The position numbers and the translations under genes are program-made. A stretch of 64,000 nt of DNA from positions 806,501-870,500 of the forward strand of contig NZ_UGTM01000001.1 in the NCBI RefSeq assembly GCF_900454835.1, written 5' to 3'. This document shows, one piece after another, positions 1 through 8,081 of the stretch. Numbering within the stretch: the stretch's first letter is position 1; each line of letters starts with the position of its first letter. The stretch comes from Prevotella denticola (GTDB lineage Bacteria; Bacteroidota; Bacteroidia; Bacteroidales; Bacteroidaceae). The notes under the pieces are model-generated. The model was not told where the DNA came from, made no database searches, and worked only from the letters and a program-made list of their open reading frames with translations.

Positions 1-957
1 AACGCTGCCGGCAGAGAGGTCATCTGCCTCGACCCTGCCAACAACGCACAGCGCATAGCCCTGGCGACGCTGACGCTCAGGCCGAAGACCGTAAAAGGAA
101 AGCGGCGATACACACTGACGAACGCTACAGGAGAGCTCGTCGATGTCAGGGAGCTGAAGGCCGATGAGGCTTTCATCCGCCACTTCCAGCCGGAGATAGA
201 CTCCGTAAAGAGATGGAGCGGACAGGTAATCGGAAGATTCGAAAATACCATCTATACGAAGGACTGCTTCTTCGGCAACTCCGCTTTCAACGACCTCATA
301 CTCGACCTTGAACTGAAAATCACCAAGGCCGACATTGCATTCAACGCACCTTTGCAGTTCAACTCTTCCATTCAGGCAGGCCCTGTTACCGTAGCTGATA
401 TGTTCAATCTATACAAATACGAGAACAATCTTTGCACGATGCGCCTTACCGGTCAGGAAATCCGCAGACACCTTGAGATGAGTTACGACCTCTGGTGCAA
501 TACGATGAAGTCTCCAGACGACCACCTGCTTCTTCTTTCCGATACACAGAACGATGCACAGCGGCTGGGCTTCAAGAACTTCTCGTTCAACTTTGATTCT
601 GCTGCGGGTATCGACTACGAAGTAGACGTAACAAAGCCTGACGGTGAGAAAGTACATATCCTCAGTATGAGCAACGGACAGCCGTTTGATGAGAACAAAT
701 GGTACACAGTGGCAGTGAACAGCTATCGTGCCAATGGCGGCGGAGAGTTGCTGACCAGAGGTGCGGGCATTCCGCACGACTCTCTGCAAAGTCGCATTAT
801 ATGGGAGAGCCCTAAGGACCAGCGGTTTTATCTCATGGAAGAAATCAGAAAAGCCGGCGTGATGCGGCCGCAGCCGCATCACAATTGGAAGTTCGTGCCG
901 GAAGCATGGACTGTACCGGCTGCTGCACGCGACCGCAGACTCCTTTTCGGGGAATAA
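1..957 (+). CDS. 5'-nucleotidase / 2',3'-cyclic phosphodiesterase, C-terminal part (5' end outside window)
   Basis: Frame 1 is open from the first base to the stop at 955-957, so this is the last 318 codons of a longer gene. The visible part resembles the C-terminal domain of secreted 5'-nucleotidases: it has an NAPLQFNSS segment, then GPVTVADMFNLYKYENNL, a mostly beta segment, and NSYRANGGGELL near the end. In this family the C-terminal domain binds the nucleoside, while the metal-binding phosphoesterase domain (not visible here) hydrolyses nucleotides or cyclic nucleotides outside the cytoplasm. The signal peptide and metal ligands cannot be checked. The gene could equally be annotated UshA-like or CpdB-like; the family is well supported but the exact substrate is not. 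Confidence 0.8.
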   Translation, partial: NAAGREVICLDPANNAQRIALATLTLRPKTVKGKRRYTLTNATGELVDVRELKADEAFIRHFQPEIDSVKRWSGQVIGRFENTIYTKDCFFGNSAFNDLILDLELKITKADIAFNAPLQFNSSIQAGPVTVADMFNLYKYENNLCTMRLTGQEIRRHLEMSYDLWCNTMKSPDDHLLLLSDTQNDAQRLGFKNFSFNFDSAAGIDYEVDVTKPDGEKVHILSMSNGQPFDENKWYTVAVNSYRANGGGELLTRGAGIPHDSLQSRIIWESPKDQRFYLMEEIRKAGVMRPQPHHNWKFVPEAWTVPAAARDRRLLFGE

Positions 958-1288
958 CCGACACGAAGTCCTGCGGTCCCTGCTTCTTTCGTACATAAAT
1001 CCGATGATCCGGCGAATCCTCAATGCGACGCGGTCAGAAAAGTATTCCATAGCGCGGTCTGAAAGGAATTGCAAGACGGTTCATATGCCGTTGGGCATTT
1101 TTGGCAGTCTGTCGCCAAAAGATTGGCACACGGCTGCCAAAAATGGACAATACAGTGTGGAAGACTCTGATGACAGATGTTTCACTTCTCCGAAAGGCAG
1201 GCTTTTTGTGGCACGGTGTCTACACAAATAGAATCCTGTGCAGATTTTTTGGAATTTCATGAACTTCCACCGATAAACAGACATACAG
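958..1288. other. intergenic region, one large hairpin
   Basis: No coding sequence is convincing here. Apart from the hairpin at 1096-1145 nothing else stands out, and no good TAnnTTTG promoter was seen in front of the next gene. Confidence 0.5.
1096..1145. terminator. two-tier hairpin without U-tract
   Basis: CATTTTTGGCAG (1096-1107) is perfectly complementary to CTGCCAAAAATG (1134-1145). The enclosed loop holds a second small stem, GCCAA (1114-1118) with TTGGC (1123-1127). It lies 140 bp after the 5'-nucleotidase stop. There is no T-run after the stem, so it may be an atypical terminator, an RNA-stabilising structure or a repeat remnant. Confidence 0.45.
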
Positions 1289-2065
1289 ATGAAAAAATAC
1301 TGGTTTGTCTTCTGCAAGACAGATGTCATGCTGGAGAAAGTGGGTGACAACTACACCATCCCGCTTTCCGACGAAGCACCGATACCCCTGCATCCGTGGA
1401 CGCACGTCCTGAACGTTACGCCTATGGAAAATGGGATCGAGGTGAGAGCTTTTATGGTTGAACAGCCCGTAACGGGCAACCCGCAATACGAGATGTGTGG
1501 CTTGCGTCCGTCATTCTATCTGCTTTCCACGGAGTTCTACCTGAAGGCCGGAAAATGCCATGAACTGCTTTACTGGGACGGCAATACGAAGTTCTGTGGT
1601 GTATGCGGTGCCCCGATGAAGATGCACACCGACATTTCCAAGCGTTGTACCAATTGCGGAAAAGAGGTGTGGCCGCAGCTGGCAACGGCCATCATTGTCC
1701 TCGTACACCGTGGCGATGAAGTCCTGCTGGTTCATGCCCGCAATTTCAAGTCCGACTTCTATGGTCTTGTAGCGGGTTTTGTCGAGACAGGTGAGACCCT
1801 GGAGGAGGCTGTACACCGTGAGGTAGCCGAGGAAACCGGCATCCAGATTGGAAACCTGCGCTACTTCGGGTCGCAGCCCTGGCCCTATCCCTGCGGCCTG
1901 ATGGTGGGGTTCAATGCCGATTATGATGGTGGTGACCTCCATCTTCAGCAAAGTGAATTGTCAAAGGGGGCATGGTTCACCAAGGACAACCTACCGAATA
2001 TCCCCGAACGTCTGTCGATTGCGCGGATGATTCTCGATTCCTGGATAAAGGAAACTTCAATATAA
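1289..2065 (+). CDS. nudC: NAD(H) diphosphatase (NudC-type Nudix hydrolase)
   Basis: Nudix hydrolase of the NudC family, which cleaves NADH or NAD+ to NMN(H) and AMP and, in E. coli, also removes NAD caps from RNA. The 258-residue protein has the full family layout. A zinc ribbon has cysteines at about 103, 106, 120 and 123. The Nudix box runs from G163 to I185 with the REVAEETG core. The SQPWPYP motif at about 195-201 is the signature that separates NudC from other Nudix enzymes. The length matches the family. It ends 25 bp before the purine permease gene, so the two may be co-transcribed and both touch nucleotide salvage. Confidence 0.92.
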   Translation: MKKYWFVFCKTDVMLEKVGDNYTIPLSDEAPIPLHPWTHVLNVTPMENGIEVRAFMVEQPVTGNPQYEMCGLRPSFYLLSTEFYLKAGKCHELLYWDGNTKFCGVCGAPMKMHTDISKRCTNCGKEVWPQLATAIIVLVHRGDEVLLVHARNFKSDFYGLVAGFVETGETLEEAVHREVAEETGIQIGNLRYFGSQPWPYPCGLMVGFNADYDGGDLHLQQSELSKGAWFTKDNLPNIPERLSIARMILDSWIKETSI

Positions 2066-2090
2066 ACCAAAGCATATTCAAACTCTGAAA

Positions 2091-3395
2091 ATGATGACTT
2101 TCTTAGAAAAAGCACTCGGATTCAATCCGAAGTCCATGAAGCTCCGGACTGAACTTATTGCCGGAGCAACTACTTTCCTGACGATGAGCTATATCCTGGC
2201 CGTCAATCCAGACATCCTGTCGTCTACGGGAATGGACAAGGGCGCACTCTTCACCGGTACGGCACTTGCCGCAGCCATTGCCACGCTGCTGCTGGCCTTT
2301 ATGGCGAAGCTGCCTTTCGCACAGGCTCCTTCCATGGGGCTTAACGCCTTCTTTGCCTACACACTCTGCCAGACGATGGGCTACTCCTGGCAGCATTCCC
2401 TCGCCATCATGCTCATAGAGGGTGTCGTGTTCATCATCATCACCTTCTTCAATGTACGTGAGATGATTCTCAATTCCATCCCTACCAATCTCCGCTACGC
2501 CATATCGGCGGGTATCGGTATGTTCATTGCATTCATCGGTCTGAAGAATGCCGGTATCATTGTTGCAAAGGAAGCGACATTCGTCGGGTTGGGTGCCTTC
2601 ACCCCTACCTGCATACTTGGTATTGTTGCCATTCTGCTCAGTGGCGTTTTCATGGCGAAGAATGTCAAGGGCTCGCTGTTCCTGAGCATCATCATTACCA
2701 CTGTCATCGGCATACCAATGGGAGTGACAGTAATCCCGGACAGCTGGTTGCCGGTCTCTATGCCTCAAGACATCAGCCCGGTCTTCTGCAAATTCGACTT
2801 TACAGGTCTGTTGACGCTCAAGACGGTACTGGTTGTCTTCTCTCTGCTCCTGATCAACATCTTCGATACCATTGGGACGCTGATGGGCTTAGCTGACAAA
2901 ACCGGAATTGTCGAACAGGACGGGAACATCCCGCATGTGAAGGAAGCCATGATGAGCGATGCGATCGGAACGACGTGCGGTGCAATGCTGGGCAGCTCGA
3001 CGCTGACGACATACGTTGAGAGTGCCAGCGGCATTGCAGAGGGCGGCCGCTCTGGAGTAACCTCTTTCACCGTAGGACTTTTTTTCCTCATTGCCTTGTT
3101 CCTTTCTCCGATCTTCCTGCTGATTCCGAGTGCTGCCACCAGCGGAGCACTGGTCATGGTGGGCGTACTGATGATCGATTCGGTGAAAAAGATCGACCTG
3201 CAGGACATCACCGAATCTTTCCCGGCCTTTATCACCATGATTACGATGGTACTCTGCTATTCCATTGCAGACGGAATCTGTCTGGGTATTCTCTCTTTCG
3301 TAATTATGAAACTGTGTACACGGAGATGGAACGACCTCAACTGGACACTCTGCGTCCTGGCTGTACTTTTCGTCCTTAACTTCGTTAACAGTTGA
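2091..3395 (+). CDS. NCS2-family guanine/hypoxanthine-type permease
   Basis: Polytopic inner-membrane transporter of 434 residues, resembling the AzgA branch of the NCS2 nucleobase transporters. The N-terminus carries ELIAGATTFLTMSYILAVNP, a typical first helix of this group, followed by the QAPSMGLNAFFAY segment seen in AzgA-like proteins. About a dozen hydrophobic segments follow, and the C-terminus is hydrophobic. The family imports guanine, hypoxanthine or adenine by proton symport; which purine is used here cannot be read from sequence. The start could be either of two adjacent ATGs (2091 or 2094). Its position just after nudC suggests a small nucleotide-salvage unit. Confidence 0.88.
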   Translation: MMTFLEKALGFNPKSMKLRTELIAGATTFLTMSYILAVNPDILSSTGMDKGALFTGTALAAAIATLLLAFMAKLPFAQAPSMGLNAFFAYTLCQTMGYSWQHSLAIMLIEGVVFIIITFFNVREMILNSIPTNLRYAISAGIGMFIAFIGLKNAGIIVAKEATFVGLGAFTPTCILGIVAILLSGVFMAKNVKGSLFLSIIITTVIGIPMGVTVIPDSWLPVSMPQDISPVFCKFDFTGLLTLKTVLVVFSLLLINIFDTIGTLMGLADKTGIVEQDGNIPHVKEAMMSDAIGTTCGAMLGSSTLTTYVESASGIAEGGRSGVTSFTVGLFFLIALFLSPIFLLIPSAATSGALVMVGVLMIDSVKKIDLQDITESFPAFITMITMVLCYSIADGICLGILSFVIMKLCTRRWNDLNWTLCVLAVLFVLNFVNS

Positions 3396-3689
3396 AAAAA
3401 GTTGCCGTGCAATTGCACCTGGAGGTGTCAGACATTCCGAAGACAAACATACAGTATGAACAGGTGCTCTCATCTGTCTGGAAGACAAGCTGTTTATCAG
3501 GCAGAACGAGAGTATCAGTTCCTGTTTTAGATTAGACATTATACCTCCCTTGGGGAGACTTCGGGACAGTAGATCTTTCGTGGGGGTAGACTCATTCTAC
3601 TTATAAAAAATCCTCTAAAGTTTAAAGTGGAAGGATGTTGACAATGAGGACAGAATTACCGACTGTTTACTGCAAAAGTTTATTTCTCA

Positions 3690-3771
3690 TTTGCTGTCAC
3701 TTTTAACATTCTTCACTAACACATTGTCTATTAGTGTGTTATATGTATTTAAAGAGTGACGGCAGTGACAG
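3690..3771. repeat. dispersed hairpin repeat, copy A
   Basis: The left arm reads TTTGCTGTCACTTTTAACAT and the right arm GAGTGACGGCAGTGACAG. The outer ends are partly complementary (CTGTCACT with AGTGACAG). Inside, TAACACA and TGTGTTA form another short stem. The same left arm recurs at 13894 and 31086. Confidence 0.6.
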
Positions 3772-3913
3772 GAAAATAATTTCACAGCAGACCGATCACA
3801 GGCACATCTGCTGTGGATGAATGTCAGACTGTGTTTGATCCTAAAGTATATTCTTCCGTGGCAGACTCTTTATCGGGGGGCAGATGTTTATTCAAAAAGC
3901 TTACTTCCTGCAA

Positions 3914-3957
3914 ACAAACTACTTCTATCCGAATAACAAACTACTTCTGTCCGATTA
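3914..3957. repeat. 22-bp tandem duplication
   Basis: Two adjacent 22-bp units, each containing CAAACTACTTCT followed by CCGA, differ at only a few positions. They lie in the intergenic region upstream of the tRNA-Val promoter. Confidence 0.6.
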
Positions 3958-3994
3958 ATACTTAGCGTGATCCGTACTGAGCCTTGACACCATA

Positions 3995-4029
3995 GGTGTA
4001 CACCCTCAGCACCAATGGTGTTTACCCTC
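3995..4029. repeat. GGTGTACACCCTC direct repeat
   Basis: GGTGTACACCCTC at 3995-4007 is followed by GGTGTTTACCCTC at 4017-4029. An exact copy of the first occurs at 37135-37147, 33 kb away in another intergenic region. Confidence 0.5.
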
Positions 4030-4176
4030 GACACACTGACAGTAAAGAATCAGTGTGTAGTGTGGGTGCAAATCCCCATTATCTACTGGTCCGAGACTTC
4101 ACATTGTCTATAGACTACAGACAATACCACAGACCACACAGACAAAGACAAATCTTGCAAAAAAAAATGCTAAAAC

Positions 4177-4207
4177 TTGCACAGTCAAAATAAAATAACT
4201 ACTTTTG
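4177..4207 (+). promoter_or_regulatory. promoter of tRNA-Val/tRNA-Tyr
   Basis: TTG at 4177-4179, 20 bp, then TACTTTTG at 4200-4207 matches the Bacteroidetes sigma-ABfr consensus. The tRNA-Val gene begins 21 bp after the -7 box. Confidence 0.7.
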
Positions 4208-4227
4208 CAACCGCTTACGAAAAGTGA

Positions 4228-4302
4228 GGGCGTTTAGCTCAGCTGGTTTAGAGCATCTGCCTTACAAGCAGAGGGTCGGCGGTTCGAATCCGTCAACGCC
4301 CA
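4228..4302 (+). tRNA. tRNA-Val (anticodon TAC)
   Basis: The acceptor arm GGGCGTT (4228-4234) pairs with AACGCCC (4295-4301). The D arm contains AGCTCAGCTGG, the anticodon loop CTTACAA puts TAC at 4263-4265, and the T arm has GGTTCGAATCC. The 3' CCA is not encoded. Confidence 0.96.
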
Positions 4303-4309
4303 CCCAACC

Positions 4310-4391
4310 GGGTAGTTTCCAGAGTGGCCAAATGGGGCAGACTGTAAATCTGCTGCTTCTAGCTTCGGTGGTTCGAATCCATCACTACCCA
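4310..4391 (+). tRNA. tRNA-Tyr (anticodon GTA)
   Basis: The acceptor arm GGGTAGT (4310-4316) pairs with ACTACCC (4384-4390). The anticodon loop CTGTAAA gives GTA. A long variable arm is present, as expected for bacterial tRNA-Tyr. It lies 7 bp after tRNA-Val and is probably processed from the same transcript. The CCA end is not encoded. Confidence 0.96.
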
Positions 4392-4395
4392 CAGA

Positions 4396-4433
4396 AGAGT
4401 TGCAATCATACGAATGCAGCTCTTTTTATTTTT
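4396..4433 (+). terminator. intrinsic terminator after tRNA-Tyr
   Basis: AGAGTTGCA (4396-4404) pairs with TGCAGCTCT (4415-4423) with one G-U pair, and a T-rich run TTTTATTTTT follows. Confidence 0.8.
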
Positions 4434-4488
4434 CCATCGTTCCTGAACGTGTTTTCCCCAGGACTTTCGTTACATGGCATATTTTTTG

Positions 4489-4496
4489 TAACTTTG
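4489..4496 (+). promoter_or_regulatory. -7 box upstream of the COG0523 GTPase
   Basis: TAACTTTG at 4489-4496 is a perfect -7 element. The -33 region (TTTCG near 4465) is weak. The coding start lies 36 bp downstream. Confidence 0.55.
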
Positions 4497-4532
4497 TAAA
4501 ACAAAACCATCCTATAAAACAAAAAGAAGGAA

Positions 4533-5741
4533 ATGAAGATAAAAGAGACACCGGTCCTGCTGCTCACAGGCTATTTAGGCAGCGGCAAGACAACACTGGT
4601 AAACAGGATTCTTGCCAACAGAAAAGGAATCAAGTTTGCAGTCATTGTAAACGATATCGGAGAGGTCAACATTGATGCCAACCTCATCGAAGCCGGCGGC
4701 GTAGTCGACCAGAAGGGCGACTCTCTCGTCGCTCTCCAGAACGGCTGTATCTGCTGTACATTGAAAATGGATCTGGTACAGCAGTTGAACGAGATAGTAT
4801 CTCAGGGAAAGTTCGACTATATTGTCATTGAGGCAAGTGGTATCTGCGAACCTGCACCGATTGCACAAACCATCTGTGCTTACCCGCAGATGTATCCGAA
4901 TCTGGCGAAGAACGGGAAGGCTGTACTCGACTCTATCGTAACGGTTGTGGATGCACGCCGTATGTGTGACGAGTTCTCAGCTGGAAATGACCTGTTGAAG
5001 AAGGACCTCCAGGAAGACGATCTCGAGAACCTGCTTATTCAGCAGATAGAGTTCTGCAATATCATCCTGCTCAATAAGGTTGATGATGTCAGCAAAGAAG
5101 AATTAGGACTGGTCAAGAGCATCATCCGCTCGCTTCAGCCGAAGGCTGAGATTATCGAGTGCAATTATGGCGATGTCGATCTTGACCAGATCATCAATAC
5201 CAAGGCCTTTAATTTCGACGAGGTGGCAACATCAGCTTCATGGATTGCAGAGATTGAAGGGCATGAAGAAGACGAATACGAGCATCACCACGAGCATGGA
5301 GAAGACGAACATCATCAAGGACACCACCATCACCATGGTCTGGAGAATGAAGAGAGCGGAGAGGCACTTGAATACAACATCGAGACTTTCGTATATTATG
5401 CCCGGAAACCGTTTGACATCAACTTCTTCGACGACTTTGTGGCACGGAAGTGGCCAAAGCAGATTATTCGCTGTAAGGGGCTTTGCTACTTTGCCAACGA
5501 AAAGGAGGTCTGCTACGTCTTCGAACAGGCCGGAAAGCAGGTGAGCCTCCGCAATGCCGGTCAGTGGTATGCCACTATGCCGCAGTTCCAGCTGCGAGAA
5601 TTTCTTGAGAAGAACCCCAAGGTGAAGAAGGACTGGGAAGAACCATACGGAGACCGTATGCAGAAACTGGTGTTCATAGGGCAGAATCTCGACAAAAAAG
5701 AAATTACAGAGACACTTGACAAGTGTCTAACAGACTTCTAA
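4533..5741 (+). CDS. COG0523-family GTPase / zinc metallochaperone (CobW/ZNG-like)
   Basis: The 402-residue G3E GTPase has a Walker A motif GYLGSGKTT at residues 13-21. The diagnostic C72-I-C74-C75 (CxCC) metal site lies in NGCICCTLK, and NKVD is the guanine-specificity motif. A histidine-rich linker at about residues 248-270 separates the GTPase domain from the C-terminal CobW_C domain. Members of this family deliver zinc, cobalt or related metals to target enzymes using GTP hydrolysis. The His-rich stretch fits metal storage or hand-over. No target gene is adjacent: it stands alone between tRNA-Tyr and its own terminator. No Zur-type operator was recognised. The family is firm; the metal is inferred. 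Confidence 0.9.
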   Translation: MKIKETPVLLLTGYLGSGKTTLVNRILANRKGIKFAVIVNDIGEVNIDANLIEAGGVVDQKGDSLVALQNGCICCTLKMDLVQQLNEIVSQGKFDYIVIEASGICEPAPIAQTICAYPQMYPNLAKNGKAVLDSIVTVVDARRMCDEFSAGNDLLKKDLQEDDLENLLIQQIEFCNIILLNKVDDVSKEELGLVKSIIRSLQPKAEIIECNYGDVDLDQIINTKAFNFDEVATSASWIAEIEGHEEDEYEHHHEHGEDEHHQGHHHHHGLENEESGEALEYNIETFVYYARKPFDINFFDDFVARKWPKQIIRCKGLCYFANEKEVCYVFEQAGKQVSLRNAGQWYATMPQFQLREFLEKNPKVKKDWEEPYGDRMQKLVFIGQNLDKKEITETLDKCLTDF

Positions 5742-5758
5742 ATAGGCCTGCGAATGCA

Positions 5759-5804
5759 GAAGGCGGACATATCACGCTATTGTGATGTGCCCGCCTTCGT
5801 TTTT
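5759..5804 (+). terminator. intrinsic terminator of the COG0523 gene
   Basis: GAAGGCGG then CATATCAC pair with GTGATGTG then CCGCCTTC (one A-C mismatch, one wobble), followed by GTTTTTC. The stem begins 17 bp after the stop codon. Confidence 0.8.
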
Positions 5805-5856
5805 CTTCTGTTTAGAAGATCAGTTTATATTCAGCTCTTTTTGAACCTTGAGACAA

Positions 5857-6810
5857 TCAGTATAAGCGTACTTCATCCCCCATGCGGAGTCCACGCTCGG
5901 CAATTTTCTCGTTCTTCTTGACAAGACTCTTCAGACGTATGCCATACTTCTGTGCTATGTCATACAAACTTTCAGACTTTCTCACATAATAGGGATGCCG
6001 CTTGAAATTCTTCGGTACCTTGCTCCGCTTCTTCTTCAGCCAGATGTATTCACCGGGTACAAGGGGGTCCTTCTTCTTACGCTCGTTGTACCTTGCGAGC
6101 TTGTGTGTACTGATGTCCAACTCCTTACTTAAGGACTTAAAGGTGTCTCCCTGTCTCACGACAATATAATAATTTTCGTTATATTGATGAATTGCATGAG
6201 CGCCTAATGCCTGGACAGGTGTCGGGAGTTTTCCATCTGCAACACGGACGACTGCATCTTCCCCGCTGTGGTGGACCATGAAGCGGTCATAGTGCTTTGC
6301 CTTGTCGTACTCGTATAGTTTATATAGTTCAATGATGTTTATCAGATTCTGCGCGTAAGTCGGATTCGTAGCATAGCCCGCACGCTTCAGTCCGTATGCC
6401 CAGCCACGATAATCGGTTCTGTCCAGACTGAACAGGCTTCGATAACGCGGGCGGTCACGAAGGAATTTGCAGTGGTCCTCAAAGCTCTCCAGAGCACTGT
6501 CGTATGCGCGGAAACACTCGCCGAGTTCGTCGTCATCATGGCTGATGGTACGTCCTGTCCAGCCATGGCACTTGATACCGAAGTGGTTGTTGCCTTGAAG
6601 AACGAGTGTGCCTCGCCCTGCCCCACTCTCCAGCAGACCTTGCGCCAGGGTGATGCTGGCCGGTACACCATACTTCAGCATCCCCTCGATGGCCATGTCC
6701 TTGTACTGGTCGATATAAGCCTGATAAACCTGATTCCATCTGATTGGACCGCCCGCAGTGGCTGACAGTACAGAGATGAATGTGAGAGAAATGAAGATAT
6801 ACCGTTTCAT
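5857..6810 (-). CDS. secreted glucosaminidase (GH73-type) with two LysM domains
   Basis: Peptidoglycan hydrolase of about 317 residues. A signal peptide (MKRYIFISLTFISVLSATAG) is followed by a glucosaminidase domain of the GH73/FlgJ type at about 25-170 (PASITLAQGLLESGAGRG, NNHFGIKCH, YATNPTYAQNLI). Two LysM modules follow near the C-terminus (YIVVRQGDTFKSL and YYVRKSESLYDIA). The family cleaves the glycan strand of the wall; LysM anchors it to peptidoglycan. The start is placed at 6810, not at the upstream ATG at 6849, because the upstream ATG overlaps a TACTTTTG promoter element and the downstream one begins directly with the signal peptide. Confidence 0.88.
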   Translation of the reverse strand: MKRYIFISLTFISVLSATAGGPIRWNQVYQAYIDQYKDMAIEGMLKYGVPASITLAQGLLESGAGRGTLVLQGNNHFGIKCHGWTGRTISHDDDELGECFRAYDSALESFEDHCKFLRDRPRYRSLFSLDRTDYRGWAYGLKRAGYATNPTYAQNLINIIELYKLYEYDKAKHYDRFMVHHSGEDAVVRVADGKLPTPVQALGAHAIHQYNENYYIVVRQGDTFKSLSKELDISTHKLARYNERKKKDPLVPGEYIWLKKKRSKVPKNFKRHPYYVRKSESLYDIAQKYGIRLKSLVKKNEKIAERGLRMGDEVRLY

Positions 6811-6838
6811 AAAAAAGTTCTTTTGGATTATATGAATG

Positions 6839-6846
6839 CAAAAGTA
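6839..6846 (-). promoter_or_regulatory. -7 box of the glucosaminidase gene
   Basis: On the minus strand this reads TACTTTTG. The transcript would begin about 20 bp before the ATG at 6810. No clear -33 element was seen. Confidence 0.5.
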
Positions 6847-6912
6847 CACGTTTTATTACACAATCCGAAACTAATTATCTTAAATTCTCACAAACAAACC
6901 AAAACTTATGCT

Positions 6913-6920
6913 TAACTTTG
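6913..6920 (+). promoter_or_regulatory. -7 box directly upstream of folK
   Basis: TAACTTTG at 6913-6920 lies only 8 bp before the ATG at 6929. If used, the mRNA would be almost leaderless, and the ATG at 6908 could not be the start. Confidence 0.5.
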
Positions 6921-6928
6921 CATTCTCT

Positions 6929-7273
6929 ATGAAGATAATTATCACACTCGGCTCCAATACTCATCAGGAGGAGAACGTATCTGCGGCACAGATACTGTTG
7001 AGACAATGTTATAAGGACATCAGCTTCTCGGAAACACGGTGGACGGAACCGATTGGAATAGAGTCGGACAAGTTCCTGAACTGTACAGGGACATTCGAGA
7101 CCGACCTTCCGCCCGAAAAAGTAAAACAGCAGCTGAAGGAGATAGAACGGAAAATGGGAGATTCACATGAGAATCATCAGCAGGGAAAGGTATTGATTGA
7201 TATTGATCTTGTACAATATGATGGGAAAATCGTAAAAGGAATAATATGGCTGGAAACATCAGAAAAGAAATAG
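6929..7273 (+). CDS. folK: short HPPK-like protein (FolK family)
   Basis: The protein resembles 6-hydroxymethyl-7,8-dihydropterin pyrophosphokinase, the folate-pathway enzyme that moves pyrophosphate from ATP to the pterin. Visible family marks are the N-terminal IITLGSN, TEPIG, FLNCTGTFET, and IDIDLVQYDG carrying the two metal-binding aspartates. It has only about 114 residues where most FolK proteins have about 160. The arginine-rich segment that normally precedes the DxD motif reads ENHQQGKVLIDID, so expected arginines are missing. The 3' end overlaps the next gene by 28 bp, indicating translational coupling. It may be a reduced functional FolK or a non-catalytic relative. Confidence 0.65.
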   Translation: MKIIITLGSNTHQEENVSAAQILLRQCYKDISFSETRWTEPIGIESDKFLNCTGTFETDLPPEKVKQQLKEIERKMGDSHENHQQGKVLIDIDLVQYDGKIVKGIIWLETSEKK

Positions 7274-8028
7274 CCATCCTGCTTCTGCTCCTGTTGAATA
7301 CCTGTATGCCTGTCGCTGCACAGAAGAGCAAGGACGCAGAGGAACTTGGAAAGGCCCTGGAGTACTTTGCTTCTGCAAAGTATCACGAGGCATTGCTGAT
7401 TTTTCAACACCTGGACAGAACATACAGGCTTAACGACCGGTTCAAAGCTTACATAGGACTGTGCTACTATCACGAGTGGGATTATGACAATGCTGCCAGA
7501 TACCTGGAAGAGGCTATTCCTGGACTGAACACTTTTGCTCCGCACGAGCGTTCTGTCTATTACTACACTGCTGCAGAGAGTTTCTTCAATATGAGACGGT
7601 ATGGAAAAGCCGTCCCCTATTATGATATGACGCTGCCCTTATGCTACGAGCGAGAGAAAGGTGATGTCTGCTACCGGTTGGGACTGTGCTTTATGTTCAT
7701 GCAGGAATGGAAAAAGGCATACGACCAATACATGAATGCCGAAAGGTTGTATCAGCAGTATAAAAAAGAAAAAGAAGTGCAGGGACGACTTGCACAGATC
7801 GTACGGATGGCAGCTGCCTGTCGGACAGAATATGAGGCTGTTTCACCCCAAGACTCTTTGCAGAAAAAAACATACAACACGACAGAAGGCTACAATGCGA
7901 CGACGCAATTAAAAAGTATATCGACAATTATCAAGTCATTGACTTCTACAATGTTATCGAAACCAGTCATCCCTGTTCTTGTAAAAGATATTATCAGCAA
8001 GAAAGAGAAAATCAATCTCCAAAAATAA
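7246..8028 (+). CDS. secreted tetratricopeptide-repeat protein
   Basis: The protein has 260 residues. An N-terminal hydrophobic stretch ending in PVAAQ reads as a signal peptide. The body at about 30-190 is built of helical TPR-like repeats with the expected spacing of G/A and Y/F residues (YHEALLIFQHLDRTYRL, WDYDNAARYLEEAIPGL, YGKAVPYYDMTL, WKKAYDQYMNAERLY). The last 60 residues are polar and unrecognised. TPR proteins mediate protein-protein contacts; in the Bacteroidetes periplasm they often join envelope complexes. It overlaps folK by 28 bp and probably shares its transcript. No specific function can be named. Confidence 0.75.
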   Translation: MAGNIRKEIAILLLLLLNTCMPVAAQKSKDAEELGKALEYFASAKYHEALLIFQHLDRTYRLNDRFKAYIGLCYYHEWDYDNAARYLEEAIPGLNTFAPHERSVYYYTAAESFFNMRRYGKAVPYYDMTLPLCYEREKGDVCYRLGLCFMFMQEWKKAYDQYMNAERLYQQYKKEKEVQGRLAQIVRMAAACRTEYEAVSPQDSLQKKTYNTTEGYNATTQLKSISTIIKSLTSTMLSKPVIPVLVKDIISKKEKINLQK

Positions 8029-8073
8029 ATACTACTTTTTAGGTATTTTCTTCGTTCGTTCAGTTTTTTTTCG

Positions 8074-8081
8074 TACTTTTG
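8074..8081 (+). promoter_or_regulatory. orphan -7 box
   Basis: TACTTTTG followed by GCGCC resembles a Bacteroidetes promoter, but the -33 region holds only TTCG repeats. No plus-strand gene follows before the convergent aminotransferase gene. Confidence 0.3.

Larger units (their letters stand above)
3396..4176. other. long intergenic region with several repeats
   Basis: No gene is supported across about 780 bp. The region holds a dispersed hairpin repeat (3690-3771), a 22-bp tandem duplication (3914-3957) and two copies of a GGTGTACACC-like direct repeat (3995-4029). The rest is unremarkable AT-rich sequence. Confidence 0.6.

Noticed and set aside
4228..4391. tRNA-linked integration site
   Set aside because: No duplicated tRNA 3' end and no integrase gene are visible near any of the tRNAs.
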